Part shown: piece by piece, positions 45,249-52,579 of the stretch | Position numbering within the stretch: the stretch's first letter is position 1 | Layout: each line of letters opens with the position of its first letter | Origin: Blautia coccoides | GTDB taxonomy: Bacteria; Bacillota; Clostridia; Lachnospirales; Lachnospiraceae | Direction of reading: 5' to 3' | Assembly (NCBI RefSeq): GCF_034355335.1 | Contig: NZ_CP136422.1 | Coordinates: 3,010,501 to 3,074,500, forward strand | DNA: 64,000 nucleotides | Program-made: the position numbers and the translations under genes | Notes under the pieces: model-generated | The model's database searches: none | The model's input: the letters and a program-made list of their open reading frames with translations, nothing else | Told to the model about the DNA's origin: nothing

Positions 45249-46127
45249 ATGATCAAGAGCATGACAGGCTTTGGAAGAGCCGAGGTGATTGACGAAGAAA
45301 AGAAAGTTACGGTTGAGATGAAATCCGTAAACCACCGCTATTTGGATATCAATATGCGCATGCCCAAGAAGCTGAGCAGTTTTGAGGCTTCCATACGTGC
45401 CGTATTGAAAGAATACCTCCAGCGCGGCAAGGTAGATCTCTTCATCGCCTATGAGGACTACACCCAGTCCCGTGTTTCCGTGAAATACAACAGGGAGATC
45501 GCAGGACAGTATTTAGAATACTTACAGCAGATGAGTGAAGAATTTCATCTGGAAAATGACATAAGAGCGTCCAGGCTTCTGGGATGTCCGGAGGTGTTCA
45601 CCATGGAAGAACAGACTGTGGATGAGAAAGAACTCTGGAGTTCTCTGGAGGAAGTGTTAAGAGAAGCAGCCCGTCAGTTTGTGGATACCAGGATCAAAGA
45701 GGGCGGCCATCTGAAGAACGATATTCTGGAAAAGCTGGACGGCATGTACAAAAAAGTAGAACAGGTGGAGGAGCGTTCCCCTGAGATTCTCCGTGAATAC
45801 AGGGAAAAGCTGGAGAATAAAGTGGCTGAACTTCTTCAGGATGCACAGATCGAGGAGAGCCGCATTGCCGCGGAAGTGATCCTTTTTGCAGATAAAATGT
45901 GCACGGACGAGGAGACCGTACGCCTGAAAAGCCACATCTCCCATATGAGAGATGTGTTGGAGCAGGAGGAGGGCATTGGCAGAAAGCTTGATTTTATCGC
46001 TCAGGAGATGAACCGCGAGGCCAATACCATTTTATCCAAGGCCAATGACCTGGAGACCTCCAATCTTGCCATTGACCTGAAGACAGAGATAGAGAAGATC
46101 CGCGAACAGATTCAGAACATTGAATAA
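45249..46127 (+). CDS. yicC: YicC-family endoribonuclease
   Basis: A 292-residue protein with the YicC start [19 protein letters not shown] and the C-terminal [21 protein letters not shown] block. Recent work on YicC proteins describes RNase activity. The start at 45249 matches the family N-terminus; the ribosome site AGAAAGA is weak. It is the first gene of a yicC-remA-gmk-rpoZ cluster that is typical of Firmicutes. Confidence 0.93.
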   Translation: MIKSMTGFGRAEVIDEEKKVTVEMKSVNHRYLDINMRMPKKLSSFEASIRAVLKEYLQRGKVDLFIAYEDYTQSRVSVKYNREIAGQYLEYLQQMSEEFHLENDIRASRLLGCPEVFTMEEQTVDEKELWSSLEEVLREAARQFVDTRIKEGGHLKNDILEKLDGMYKKVEQVEERSPEILREYREKLENKVAELLQDAQIEESRIAAEVILFADKMCTDEETVRLKSHISHMRDVLEQEEGIGRKLDFIAQEMNREANTILSKANDLETSNLAIDLKTEIEKIREQIQNIE

Positions 46128-46140
46128 AGGCAGGAAGAAT

Positions 46141-46413
46141 ATGTCTAAATTGATCAATATTGGTTTCGGCAATGTAGTGAACACAGATAAAGTTGTGGCA
46201 GTTGTCAGCCCGGACGCCGCGCCCATCAAGCGCATGGTACAGTCTGCAAAGGAGTCCGGCAGATGCATTGATGCCACCCAGGGCCGAAAGACAAAGGCAG
46301 TGCTCATCACCAACAGTGATATGCTGATCTTATCCGCGCTGCAGCCGGAAACCATTGCAAAGCGTTTTGGCACGTTTTACGAAAATGATTTAAAAGGGGA
46401 ACAGGATGGATAA
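46141..46413 (+). CDS. remA: RemA/DUF370 DNA-binding regulator
   Basis: A 90-residue protein, with [20 protein letters not shown] and [19 protein letters not shown] typical of RemA. In Bacillus RemA activates biofilm matrix and osmoprotection genes by binding DNA as an oligomeric ring. The start follows AGGCAGGAA. It overlaps gmk by 8 nt. Confidence 0.92.
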   Translation: MSKLINIGFGNVVNTDKVVAVVSPDAAPIKRMVQSAKESGRCIDATQGRKTKAVLITNSDMLILSALQPETIAKRFGTFYENDLKGEQDG

Positions 46414-47038
46414 CAGAGGAATTTTAACCGTAGTCTCCGGATTTTCCGGTGCGGGAAAAGGGACGCTGATGAAGCGTCTTCTGGAGAAATATGATAATTA
46501 CTCTCTTTCCATTTCCGCAACCACCAGGGCACCGCGGGATGGAGAAGAACATGGAAGAGAATACTTTTTCCATTCAAAAGAGGAGTTTGAGGAGCTGATC
46601 TCCCAGGATGCGTTGATTGAATATGCTCAGTATGTGGAAAACTATTACGGTACACCAAAGGCATATGTTGAGAAGCAGCTGGAAGCGGGCAGGGATGTGA
46701 TCCTGGAAATCGAGATCCAGGGTGCTCTTAAGGTAAAAGAAAAAATGCCGGATACCCTCTTGATGTTTGTAACACCGCCTACGGCGGCGGAGCTGAAACG
46801 CCGTCTGACAGACAGAGGAACGGAGACACCGGAGGTTATAGAATCCAGGCTTCGCAGAGCCTCTGAGGAGGCAGAGGGGATGCCCCTTTATGATTATGTG
46901 CTCATCAATGACGATTTGGAAGAATGCGTTGACAGACTGCACGGTATTATTCAGAGCCAGCACAACACTGTGAAAAACAGTGCGCCTTTTATAGAAAAAA
47001 TAACAAGTGAAGTAGCAGTATTTGCGAAAGGAGAATGA
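46406..47038 (+). CDS. gmk: Guanylate kinase
   Basis: A 210-residue enzyme that phosphorylates GMP to GDP. The P-loop [14 protein letters not shown], the GMP-binding [19 protein letters not shown] and the lid-region [17 protein letters not shown] are all present. It overlaps remA and lies 3 nt from rpoZ. Confidence 0.96.
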   Translation: MDNRGILTVVSGFSGAGKGTLMKRLLEKYDNYSLSISATTRAPRDGEEHGREYFFHSKEEFEELISQDALIEYAQYVENYYGTPKAYVEKQLEAGRDVILEIEIQGALKVKEKMPDTLLMFVTPPTAAELKRRLTDRGTETPEVIESRLRRASEEAEGMPLYDYVLINDDLEECVDRLHGIIQSQHNTVKNSAPFIEKITSEVAVFAKGE

Positions 47039-47041
47039 GAT

Positions 47042-47302
47042 ATGATACATCCGTCTTACACAGAATTAATGGACGCAATCAACGAGGAGGGCAATATAGA
47101 GGACGAACCTTTAGTGACCAGCCGTTACTCTGTAGTGCTTGCCACCAGCAAGAGGGCCAGACAGCTCATTGCAGGCCGTGAGGCTATGGTTCACTCTTCA
47201 GGAAAGAAGCCTCTGTCCACAGCAGTGGAAGAAATCTATCAGGGCAAAGTGCGAATTCTGCCTGAAGACTTCCAGGAGGAAGAGGAGACAACAGAAAACT
47301 AA
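47042..47302 (+). CDS. rpoZ: RNA polymerase omega subunit
   Basis: An 86-residue protein. MIHPSYTELMDAI, SRYSVVLATSKRARQLI and KPLSTAVEEIYQGKVRI are characteristic of omega, which helps assemble RNA polymerase. It follows gmk directly, the usual order. Confidence 0.95.
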   Translation: MIHPSYTELMDAINEEGNIEDEPLVTSRYSVVLATSKRARQLIAGREAMVHSSGKKPLSTAVEEIYQGKVRILPEDFQEEEETTEN

Positions 47303-47313
47303 AAATGTTTACA

Positions 47314-47344
47314 GGGACTGCCGCCAGATGCGGGCAGTCCCTTC
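47314..47344 (+). terminator. Weak hairpin between rpoZ and rimO
   Basis: GGGACTGCC / GGCAGTCCC with a 10-nt loop, followed only by TTCT. It is probably an attenuator or processing site that lets part of the transcription continue into rimO. Confidence 0.5.
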
Positions 47345-47368
47345 TACCATTACTGACAAGGAGTATAC

Positions 47369-48709
47369 ATGAGGAAAGTTTTATTTATATCTCTTGGATG
47401 TGACAAGAATCTGGCAGATTCTGAGGAAATGCTGGGTATGCTTGTGGAGCACGGCTATACCATCGTAAATGATGAGACAGAAGCTGATGTGGCTGTTGTC
47501 AACACCTGCGCCTTCATCCATGACGCCAAAGAGGAGAGCATTTCCAACATTCTGGAGATGGCAAAGTATAAGGAGACAGGTTCTTTGAAGGTGCTGCTGG
47601 TGACAGGATGTCTGGCACAGCGGTACAAGGAGGAGATCATTGAGGAGATCCCGGAGGTGGATGCCGTTCTGGGAACCACCAGCTTTGACGATATTATCGA
47701 AGCCCTTGATAAAGCTTTTGGAGGAGAAAAATATCTGGAGTTCAAGGACACCTCCTATCTGCCGGAGGTAGAGACAAAGAGAATGATCACTACAGGCGGT
47801 TACTATGAATATCTGAAGATCGCGGAGGGCTGTGATAAGCACTGTACCTACTGTATCATTCCAAAGCTCAGAGGCAGGTACCGCAGCGTAGCCATGGAAA
47901 AGCTGGTGGAACAGGCCCGCTACATGGCAGAGCAGGGTGTGAAGGAGCTGATCATTGTGGCGCAGGAGACTACTATATACGGCTGTGACCTGTACGGGGA
48001 GAAATCCCTGCACAAGCTCTTAAAAGAGCTGTGCCGCATCCCCGGTATTGCCTGGATCCGTGTTTTGTATTGTTATCCGGAAGAAATCTATCCGGAACTG
48101 ATCCAGGTGATGAAAGAGGAGCCGAAGATCTGTCACTACCTGGATCTGCCCATACAGCACTGCAATGACAGGATCCTGAAACGGATGGGAAGACGCACCA
48201 CCAGACAGGAGCTTGTGGACATTATCTGCTCACTCCGCAGAGAAATCCCTGACATTGTACTGCGTACGACCCTGATCACCGGATTCCCGGGTGAGACGCA
48301 GGAGGAGCATGAAGAACTGATGAACTTTATCGACGAGATGGAGTTTGACAGGCTCGGCGTCTTTACCTATTCTCCTGAGGAGGATACCCCTGCCGCTGTC
48401 ATGCCGGATCAGATAGATGAGGAAGTGAAGAAGGAGCGCCAGGCAGAGCTTATGGAGCTTCAGCAGGAGATTTCCCTGGATAAGGGCCAGGAGAAGATCC
48501 ACTCGGAAGTGCTCGTCATGATCGAAGGGAAAGTTGCGGATGAGAATGCCTATGTGGGACGCACATACGGAGATGCGCCGGGTGTGGACGGATATATTTT
48601 TGTGAATACGGACAGGGAACTTATCTCAGGAGATTTATGCATGGTGCATATAACCGGCGCTCTGGAATATGATTTGATAGGAGAGTTAAAAGATGAATAC
48701 ACCGAATAA
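47369..48709 (+). CDS. rimO: Ribosomal protein S12 methylthiotransferase RimO
   Basis: A 446-residue radical SAM enzyme that adds a methylthio group to an aspartate of S12. The N-terminal iron-sulphur domain has SLGCDKNLADSEEMLG. The radical SAM motif is GCDKHCTYCIIPKLRGRYRS (CxxxCxxC), and a TRAM domain forms the C-terminus (from about 375). CAAGGAG precedes the ATG. It overlaps pgsA by 17 nt. Confidence 0.94.
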   Translation: MRKVLFISLGCDKNLADSEEMLGMLVEHGYTIVNDETEADVAVVNTCAFIHDAKEESISNILEMAKYKETGSLKVLLVTGCLAQRYKEEIIEEIPEVDAVLGTTSFDDIIEALDKAFGGEKYLEFKDTSYLPEVETKRMITTGGYYEYLKIAEGCDKHCTYCIIPKLRGRYRSVAMEKLVEQARYMAEQGVKELIIVAQETTIYGCDLYGEKSLHKLLKELCRIPGIAWIRVLYCYPEEIYPELIQVMKEEPKICHYLDLPIQHCNDRILKRMGRRTTRQELVDIICSLRREIPDIVLRTTLITGFPGETQEEHEELMNFIDEMEFDRLGVFTYSPEEDTPAAVMPDQIDEEVKKERQAELMELQQEISLDKGQEKIHSEVLVMIEGKVADENAYVGRTYGDAPGVDGYIFVNTDRELISGDLCMVHITGALEYDLIGELKDEYTE

Positions 48710-49235
48710 ACTGACGATCGCAAGAATCGTTATGATTCCGTTCTTTGTGGCTTTTTTAATGTATGATATTGCGGGCAGTGCCGGTAAGTGGATCGCTCTG
48801 GCTGTCTTTATCATTGCCAGCCTGACAGATACCCTGGATGGATATCTGGCCAGGAGAGATAACCTGGTGACAAATTTCGGTAAGTTTATGGACCCGCTGG
48901 CAGACAAGCTGTTAGTCTGCTCCGCACTGATCTGCTTTACCGGTTTAGGCGAACTTCCGGCATGGATCACCATTATTATTATCGCCCGTGAGTTTATCAT
49001 CAGCGGTTTCCGCCTGGTGGCTGCGGACAACGGTATCGTCATCGCCGCCAGCTACTGGGGCAAATTCAAGACCGTATCACAGATGATAATGATCATTCTG
49101 ATGATCATGGACATCCAGAATCAGGCATTCCAGATCCTGATCCAGATTTTTGTGGTAATTGCAGTTGCACTTACCCTGATTTCTCTTGTGGATTACATTG
49201 CCAAGAATAAAAGTGTATTGAGCATGCAGGACTAA
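48693..49235 (+). CDS. pgsA: CDP-diacylglycerol-glycerol-3-phosphate 3-phosphatidyltransferase
   Basis: A 180-residue membrane enzyme that makes phosphatidylglycerol phosphate. The CDP-alcohol phosphotransferase motif is visible as DTLDGYLARRDNLVTNF followed by GKFMDPLADK, with all conserved aspartates. About five hydrophobic helices are present. It follows rimO, as is common in Firmicutes. Confidence 0.94.
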   Translation: MNTPNKLTIARIVMIPFFVAFLMYDIAGSAGKWIALAVFIIASLTDTLDGYLARRDNLVTNFGKFMDPLADKLLVCSALICFTGLGELPAWITIIIIAREFIISGFRLVAADNGIVIAASYWGKFKTVSQMIMIILMIMDIQNQAFQILIQIFVVIAVALTLISLVDYIAKNKSVLSMQD

Positions 49236-49280
49236 AGAAAGAGAAAGTATGGCTATGCTGCCTGGGAAGGAGAGAAACTT

Positions 49281-50564
49281 ATGACAGCGGAATTGATATG
49301 TGTGGGAACAGAGTTGCTTCTGGGCAATATTGTGAATACAAACGGGGCCTATCTGGCGAAGAAATGTGCCGCCCTTGGGCTTTCCATGTATCATCAGAGT
49401 ATTGTAGGTGACAATGACAAACGTTTGGAGGAGACCATTCGTACAGCGGTAAAACGCTCAGATGTGGTGATACTCTGCGGCGGCCTTGGACCTACCAAGG
49501 ATGATCTGACAAAAGAAGCGGCCGCAAAAGTTATGGGAAGAGAGCTGAAAGAGGATGAGCATACCAGAGAGCGGATCCAGGCCTATATGGATAACTATGT
49601 AAAGAGCCATCCGGGCACTAAGATCACAGACAACAACTGGAAACAGGCACTTTTGCCCGAGGGTGCCGTTGCTGTGGACAATGAAAACGGAACTGCTCCC
49701 GGAATCATAATGGAGGAGAACAAAACCATTATGATCCTGCTTCCCGGCCCGCCAAATGAACTGATTCCTATGTTTGAAGAGAAGATATATCCCTATCTCA
49801 GGAAAAAACAGCCGGAGGTCATAGCCTCTGAGATGGTGAAGGTGTGCGGCATCGGAGAGAGCCAGGTGGAGACTGACATTTCCGATCTGATTGAAAAGCA
49901 GTCCAACCCTACGATTGCCACTTATGCAAAGACCGGGGAAGTTCACCTGCGTGTAACTGCCAAGGCAGAGAACGAAAAGGCAGCCAGAAAGCTGATCAAG
50001 CCCTATGTGCGTGAACTGAAGGTACGTTTCGGGGCCAATATCTATACAACAGATGAGGACAAATCTTTGGAGAGCGCTGTGGTAGACCTGCTCAGAAATC
50101 AGGATATCTCCCTTACTACAGTGGAGTCCTGTACAGGAGGTGCTCTGTCAGCCAGGATCGTGGATGTTCCCGGTGCTTCTGATGTGTTGAAGCAGGGATT
50201 CGTCACATATACCAACCGTGCCAAGAGAAAATACGTCATGGTAAAGAAGAGTACCCTGAAAGAATACGGAGCCGTCAGTGAGAAATGTGCAAAGGAAATG
50301 GCAAAAGGCGGATGCTTTGTCACAGGTTCCGACGCTGCCATTTCGATCACAGGGTTTGCCGGACCGGACGGTGGTACGGAACAGGCCCCTGTGGGCACTG
50401 TATTTATCGGGTGCTGCTTAAAGGGAAAAACGGCAGTGCGGGAATTCCACTTTGGCGGAGACCGCAGCAAGATCAGGGAACAGGCAGTAACCTATGCGCT
50501 GATCCTGTTAAGAGAATGTATTTTGGAGAATTTTGAGCGCCGCAATGAGGAAAACACAAAATAA
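49281..50564 (+). CDS. cinA: CinA family competence/damage-inducible protein A
   Basis: A 427-residue two-domain protein. The N-terminal molybdopterin-binding-like domain has GTELLLGNIVNTN and CGGLGPTKDDLT. The C-terminal CinA domain (from about 265), with ESCTGGALSARIVDVPGASD and TGFAGPDGGTEQ, resembles nicotinamide-nucleotide amidase (PncC). AAGGAG lies about 9 nt before the ATG. In many Firmicutes it lies beside recA, which does not follow here; the next gene is convergent. Confidence 0.93.
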   Translation: MTAELICVGTELLLGNIVNTNGAYLAKKCAALGLSMYHQSIVGDNDKRLEETIRTAVKRSDVVILCGGLGPTKDDLTKEAAAKVMGRELKEDEHTRERIQAYMDNYVKSHPGTKITDNNWKQALLPEGAVAVDNENGTAPGIIMEENKTIMILLPGPPNELIPMFEEKIYPYLRKKQPEVIASEMVKVCGIGESQVETDISDLIEKQSNPTIATYAKTGEVHLRVTAKAENEKAARKLIKPYVRELKVRFGANIYTTDEDKSLESAVVDLLRNQDISLTTVESCTGGALSARIVDVPGASDVLKQGFVTYTNRAKRKYVMVKKSTLKEYGAVSEKCAKEMAKGGCFVTGSDAAISITGFAGPDGGTEQAPVGTVFIGCCLKGKTAVREFHFGGDRSKIREQAVTYALILLRECILENFERRNEENTK

Positions 50565-50586
50565 TGTCATACAAATAATGTCATAC
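50559..50586 (+). repeat. Tandem 14-bp duplication at the cinA stop codon
   Basis: AAATAATGTCATAC occurs twice without a gap; the first copy contains the cinA stop. It looks like a recent slippage duplication. Confidence 0.85.
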
Positions 50587-50624
50587 AGACAGCCGCCCGG
50601 TATTCTATGCCGGACGGCTGTCTG
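50586..50624. terminator. Terminator between cinA and convergent repeat-protein gene
   Basis: CAGACAGCCGCCCGG pairs with CCGGACGGCTGTCTG with one mismatch and a 9-nt loop. No long T tract follows on the plus strand. Confidence 0.65.
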
Positions 50625-50628
50625 CTGT

Positions 50629-51507
50629 CTAATGCATCATTTTGACGATCTGCATCATACGGTTGATGCGGGCCACCTCCTCCGGTGACTTTCCCATTTT
50701 CAGCACTTCGATTATGGTGTCCATCTCCTGACGCGAAAAATCAAGTCCCCCGGATTGACTTTTGTTCTGAGAGACTGCTGACATGAGAAAGGGCAGCAGT
50801 TCATTCATGCCCTTTTGGCTTCCCTGGCTGGCTATATTGTTGAGCATTTTCAGCTTTTCAGGGTCCATGCCTTTCAAATTGGGGTTATTCATCCAGTTCT
50901 CCTGAGGATTTCCCTGCTGCTGTGTATCCTGCCGGGGTCCGCTTTGATAGGAACCGGTCCCCTGCTGAGCATTATTCTGATAAGGGCCGGCTCCTTGCTG
51001 GGGGGTGTTCTGATAGGGTCCCGGTCCCTGCTGAGGGCCGTTCTGATAAGTTCCTGAGCCCTGCTGCGAGTTATTCTGATATGGTCCTGGTCCTTGCTGA
51101 GAGTTGTTCTGAAAAGTTCCCGGTCCCTGCTGCGAGTTGTTCTGAAAAGTTCCCGGTCCCTGCTGAGGGCTGTTCTGAAAAGTTCCCGGTCCTTGCTGAG
51201 GTCTGTTCTGAAAAGTCCCTGGTCCCTGCTGCGAGTTATTCTGAAAAGTCCCTGGTCCCTGCTGAGAGTTGTTCTGATAATTCCCTGGTCCCTGCTGAGT
51301 GTTATTTTGATAAGTCCCGGCTCTCTGTTGCGTATTATTCTGATAAGGCTGGGATTCCGTCTGTGAACCGGGCTGCGGTCCGGCGTGATATGGCTGCTGA
51401 ACCCCCTGGGGATATCTGGGACCGCCTGCACGCGTTTTCGCCTGCTCGTCTGTTCCCGGCTTTCCGGCAGAATTTTTGAAGTTCTGCCTGTAATTCTGAT
51501 TATTCAT
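50629..51507 (-). CDS. Repeat protein (12 x 11 aa, Q/N/G/P-rich) with conserved C-terminal helical region
   Basis: A 292-residue protein I cannot assign. Residues 1-53 are polar. Residues 54-185 are exactly twelve 11-residue units of the form [T/P/N][F/Y]QNNSQQGPG. Residues 205-292 form a non-repetitive helical region, with NELLPFLMSAVSQNKSQSGG and EMDTIIEVLKMGKSPEEVAR. The repeats are low in charge and likely disordered or elastic, as in some surface or spore-coat proteins. No signal peptide is seen. GGAGG lies before the ATG. It starts 14 nt after the upstream 110-aa gene, with which it forms an operon. Confidence 0.75.
   Translation of the reverse strand: MNNQNYRQNFKNSAGKPGTDEQAKTRAGGPRYPQGVQQPYHAGPQPGSQTESQPYQNNTQQRAGTYQNNTQQGPGNYQNNSQQGPGTFQNNSQQGPGTFQNRPQQGPGTFQNSPQQGPGTFQNNSQQGPGTFQNNSQQGPGPYQNNSQQGSGTYQNGPQQGPGPYQNTPQQGAGPYQNNAQQGTGSYQSGPRQDTQQQGNPQENWMNNPNLKGMDPEKLKMLNNIASQGSQKGMNELLPFLMSAVSQNKSQSGGLDFSRQEMDTIIEVLKMGKSPEEVARINRMMQIVKMMH
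50953..51348 (-). repeat. Twelve tandem 33-bp coding repeats
   Basis: 396 bp equal to 12 units of 33 bp inside the preceding gene. Unit DNA sequences differ mostly at a few positions; units 7 and 8 translate identically, so copy number may vary by slippage. On the plus strand they create a mirrored repetitive open frame. Confidence 0.9.
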
Positions 51508-51521
51508 ACTTACCTCCGTTT

Positions 51522-51854
51522 TTACTGTTTTGGCACATCCTGGGACAGCTCAAAGAGCTGCAGCATGGCCATGGTGTTGATGAGAGTCTCAATTCGCTCC
51601 TTGGCAGGCCCGCGGCATACTTTGCTGCAGGCAGACAGCATTTCAAGAGGATCTGCAGTAAACTGTTCCTGGGCATGCATCTGCATATCTGCCTGCGGCC
51701 GTGAGAAGAGACGTATGGTATTGGATAATTCCAGAAATTTGGCATATACGGATATGAATCTCTGACCCTGCGCCGGAAGATAAGGCATGGCTGCTTTCAG
51801 AATTTCCACCTGATCCTCCGATATCATTTCGTCCAGTATATTATGTTCTTCCAT
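51522..51854 (-). CDS. Conserved-looking hypothetical protein (110 aa), partner of the repeat protein
   Basis: An all-helical soluble protein of unknown function: MEEHNILDEMISEDQVEILK, MPYLPAQGQRFISVYAKFLE, and SACSKVCRGPAKERIETLIN with two cysteines. AAGGAG lies about 6 nt before the ATG at 51854; the frame could be extended by 5 codons. Its helical pattern faintly resembles the C-terminal region of the repeat protein, so the two may share a fold or interact. It is the first gene of the two-gene minus-strand unit. Confidence 0.65.
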   Translation of the reverse strand: MEEHNILDEMISEDQVEILKAAMPYLPAQGQRFISVYAKFLELSNTIRLFSRPQADMQMHAQEQFTADPLEMLSACSKVCRGPAKERIETLINTMAMLQLFELSQDVPKQ

Positions 51855-51913
51855 TCTGGCTCCTTCCAAAACTTCCGCTTTCTAAACCATATGTTTCCTC
51901 TGTACAGGATATG

Positions 51914-51942
51914 ACGAAAAAGCGGTTCTGCCATAGTATAAT
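51914..51942 (+). promoter_or_regulatory. Promoter of the 52-aa gene
   Basis: A perfect TATAAT at 51937-51942 has a TGACGA -35-like hexamer 17 nt upstream. The -35 match is modest. Confidence 0.45.
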
Positions 51943-51962
51943 AAGGAAAGGGGTGTATAAAA

Positions 51963-52121
51963 ATGGAACAGCATGAAATTAAACTGGTGGAAGAAGACAA
52001 CACCATTTATGAGATAGATATGGACTGTGTCAGGAGAAAACAACTGGCAGCAAAAAGGGCAATGGAGGCAGATGAGAAGAGAAGGCTGGCATTTGAAAAG
52101 AACAGGACAAAAGAGAACTAG
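51963..52121 (+). CDS. Small charged protein (52 aa)
   Basis: A 52-codon gene beginning MEQHEIKLVEEDNTIYEIDM and ending in a lysine/arginine/glutamate-rich helix. AAAGGGG lies 9 nt before the ATG, a TATAAT box lies in front and a terminator follows, so it is a complete small transcription unit. No function is recognised. Confidence 0.65.
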   Translation: MEQHEIKLVEEDNTIYEIDMDCVRRKQLAAKRAMEADEKRRLAFEKNRTKEN

Positions 52122-52155
52122 AAAATATGGTAAAGAGCAATAAAAAGCAATAAAA

Positions 52156-52183
52156 AGCCGGGGCTTATCACCCCGGCTCTTTT
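52156..52183 (+). terminator. Intrinsic terminator of the 52-aa gene
   Basis: AGCCGGGG / CCCCGGCT with a 7-nt loop and CTTTT after it. Confidence 0.85.
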
Positions 52184-52187
52184 AGAT

Positions 52188-52209
52188 GAGGCTGCCAAAA
52201 GGCAGCCTC
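52188..52209 (-). terminator. Hairpin downstream of the cysteine-rich gene
   Basis: GAGGCTGCC / GGCAGCCTC around an AAAA loop. It lies just past the stop of the minus-strand cysteine-rich gene and can terminate it. Confidence 0.6.
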
Positions 52210-52235
52210 TCTTCCGTTTATTCATTTTCTGTTGA

Positions 52236-52499
52236 TTAGCAGAATCCGTGTCCGCCGCATCCGCAGAGGAGCAGCAGGATAATGATAATGCAGCTGCAGT
52301 CGCCGCCGAATCCACCGCCGCATCCACAGTCATTTCCACAGCCGCCGCAGCCGCCGTTTCCATTTCCACCACAGCAAAGAAGAAGAAGAATCCAGATAAT
52401 ACAGCTGCAGTCGCCGCCGAATCCACGGGAAACTCCACATCCTCCTCCACAGTTATCCTCGCATCCACAACCACAGTTTGTAGCAGCTAAATCACTCAT
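52236..52499 (-). CDS. High-cysteine, glycine-rich hydrophobic-repeat protein (HCB protein 13 / YjcZ-like)
   Basis: An 87-residue protein with 18 or so cysteines. It is built from two copies of GGFGGDCSCII[I/W]ILLLLC separated by a GGNGNGGCGGCGNDCGCG linker. The short hydrophobic CSCIIIILLLL segments resemble the YjcZ-type sporulation peptides, and the whole matches what databases call chorion class high-cysteine HCB protein 13. Role unproven; a cross-linked or membrane-inserted spore or envelope component is likely. GGAGG lies 8 nt before the ATG. Confidence 0.75.
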   Translation of the reverse strand: MSDLAATNCGCGCEDNCGGGCGVSRGFGGDCSCIIWILLLLCCGGNGNGGCGGCGNDCGCGGGFGGDCSCIIIILLLLCGCGGHGFC

Positions 52500-52579
52500 T
52501 TTGTATCCTCCAAAGAATTTTGATTACACTTACATGATATGTGCCGGGGAGGAATTGGTGCAGCTTTTGGCAAAAAATT

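Noticed and set aside
50922..51479. A repetitive plus-strand frame (185 codons), and the tandem 33-bp units as a possible CRISPR array
   Set aside because: The repeats are contiguous, have no unique spacers, and keep an 11-residue period in the minus-strand gene that has an AGGAGG-type site. The plus-strand frame is the mirror of these repeats.
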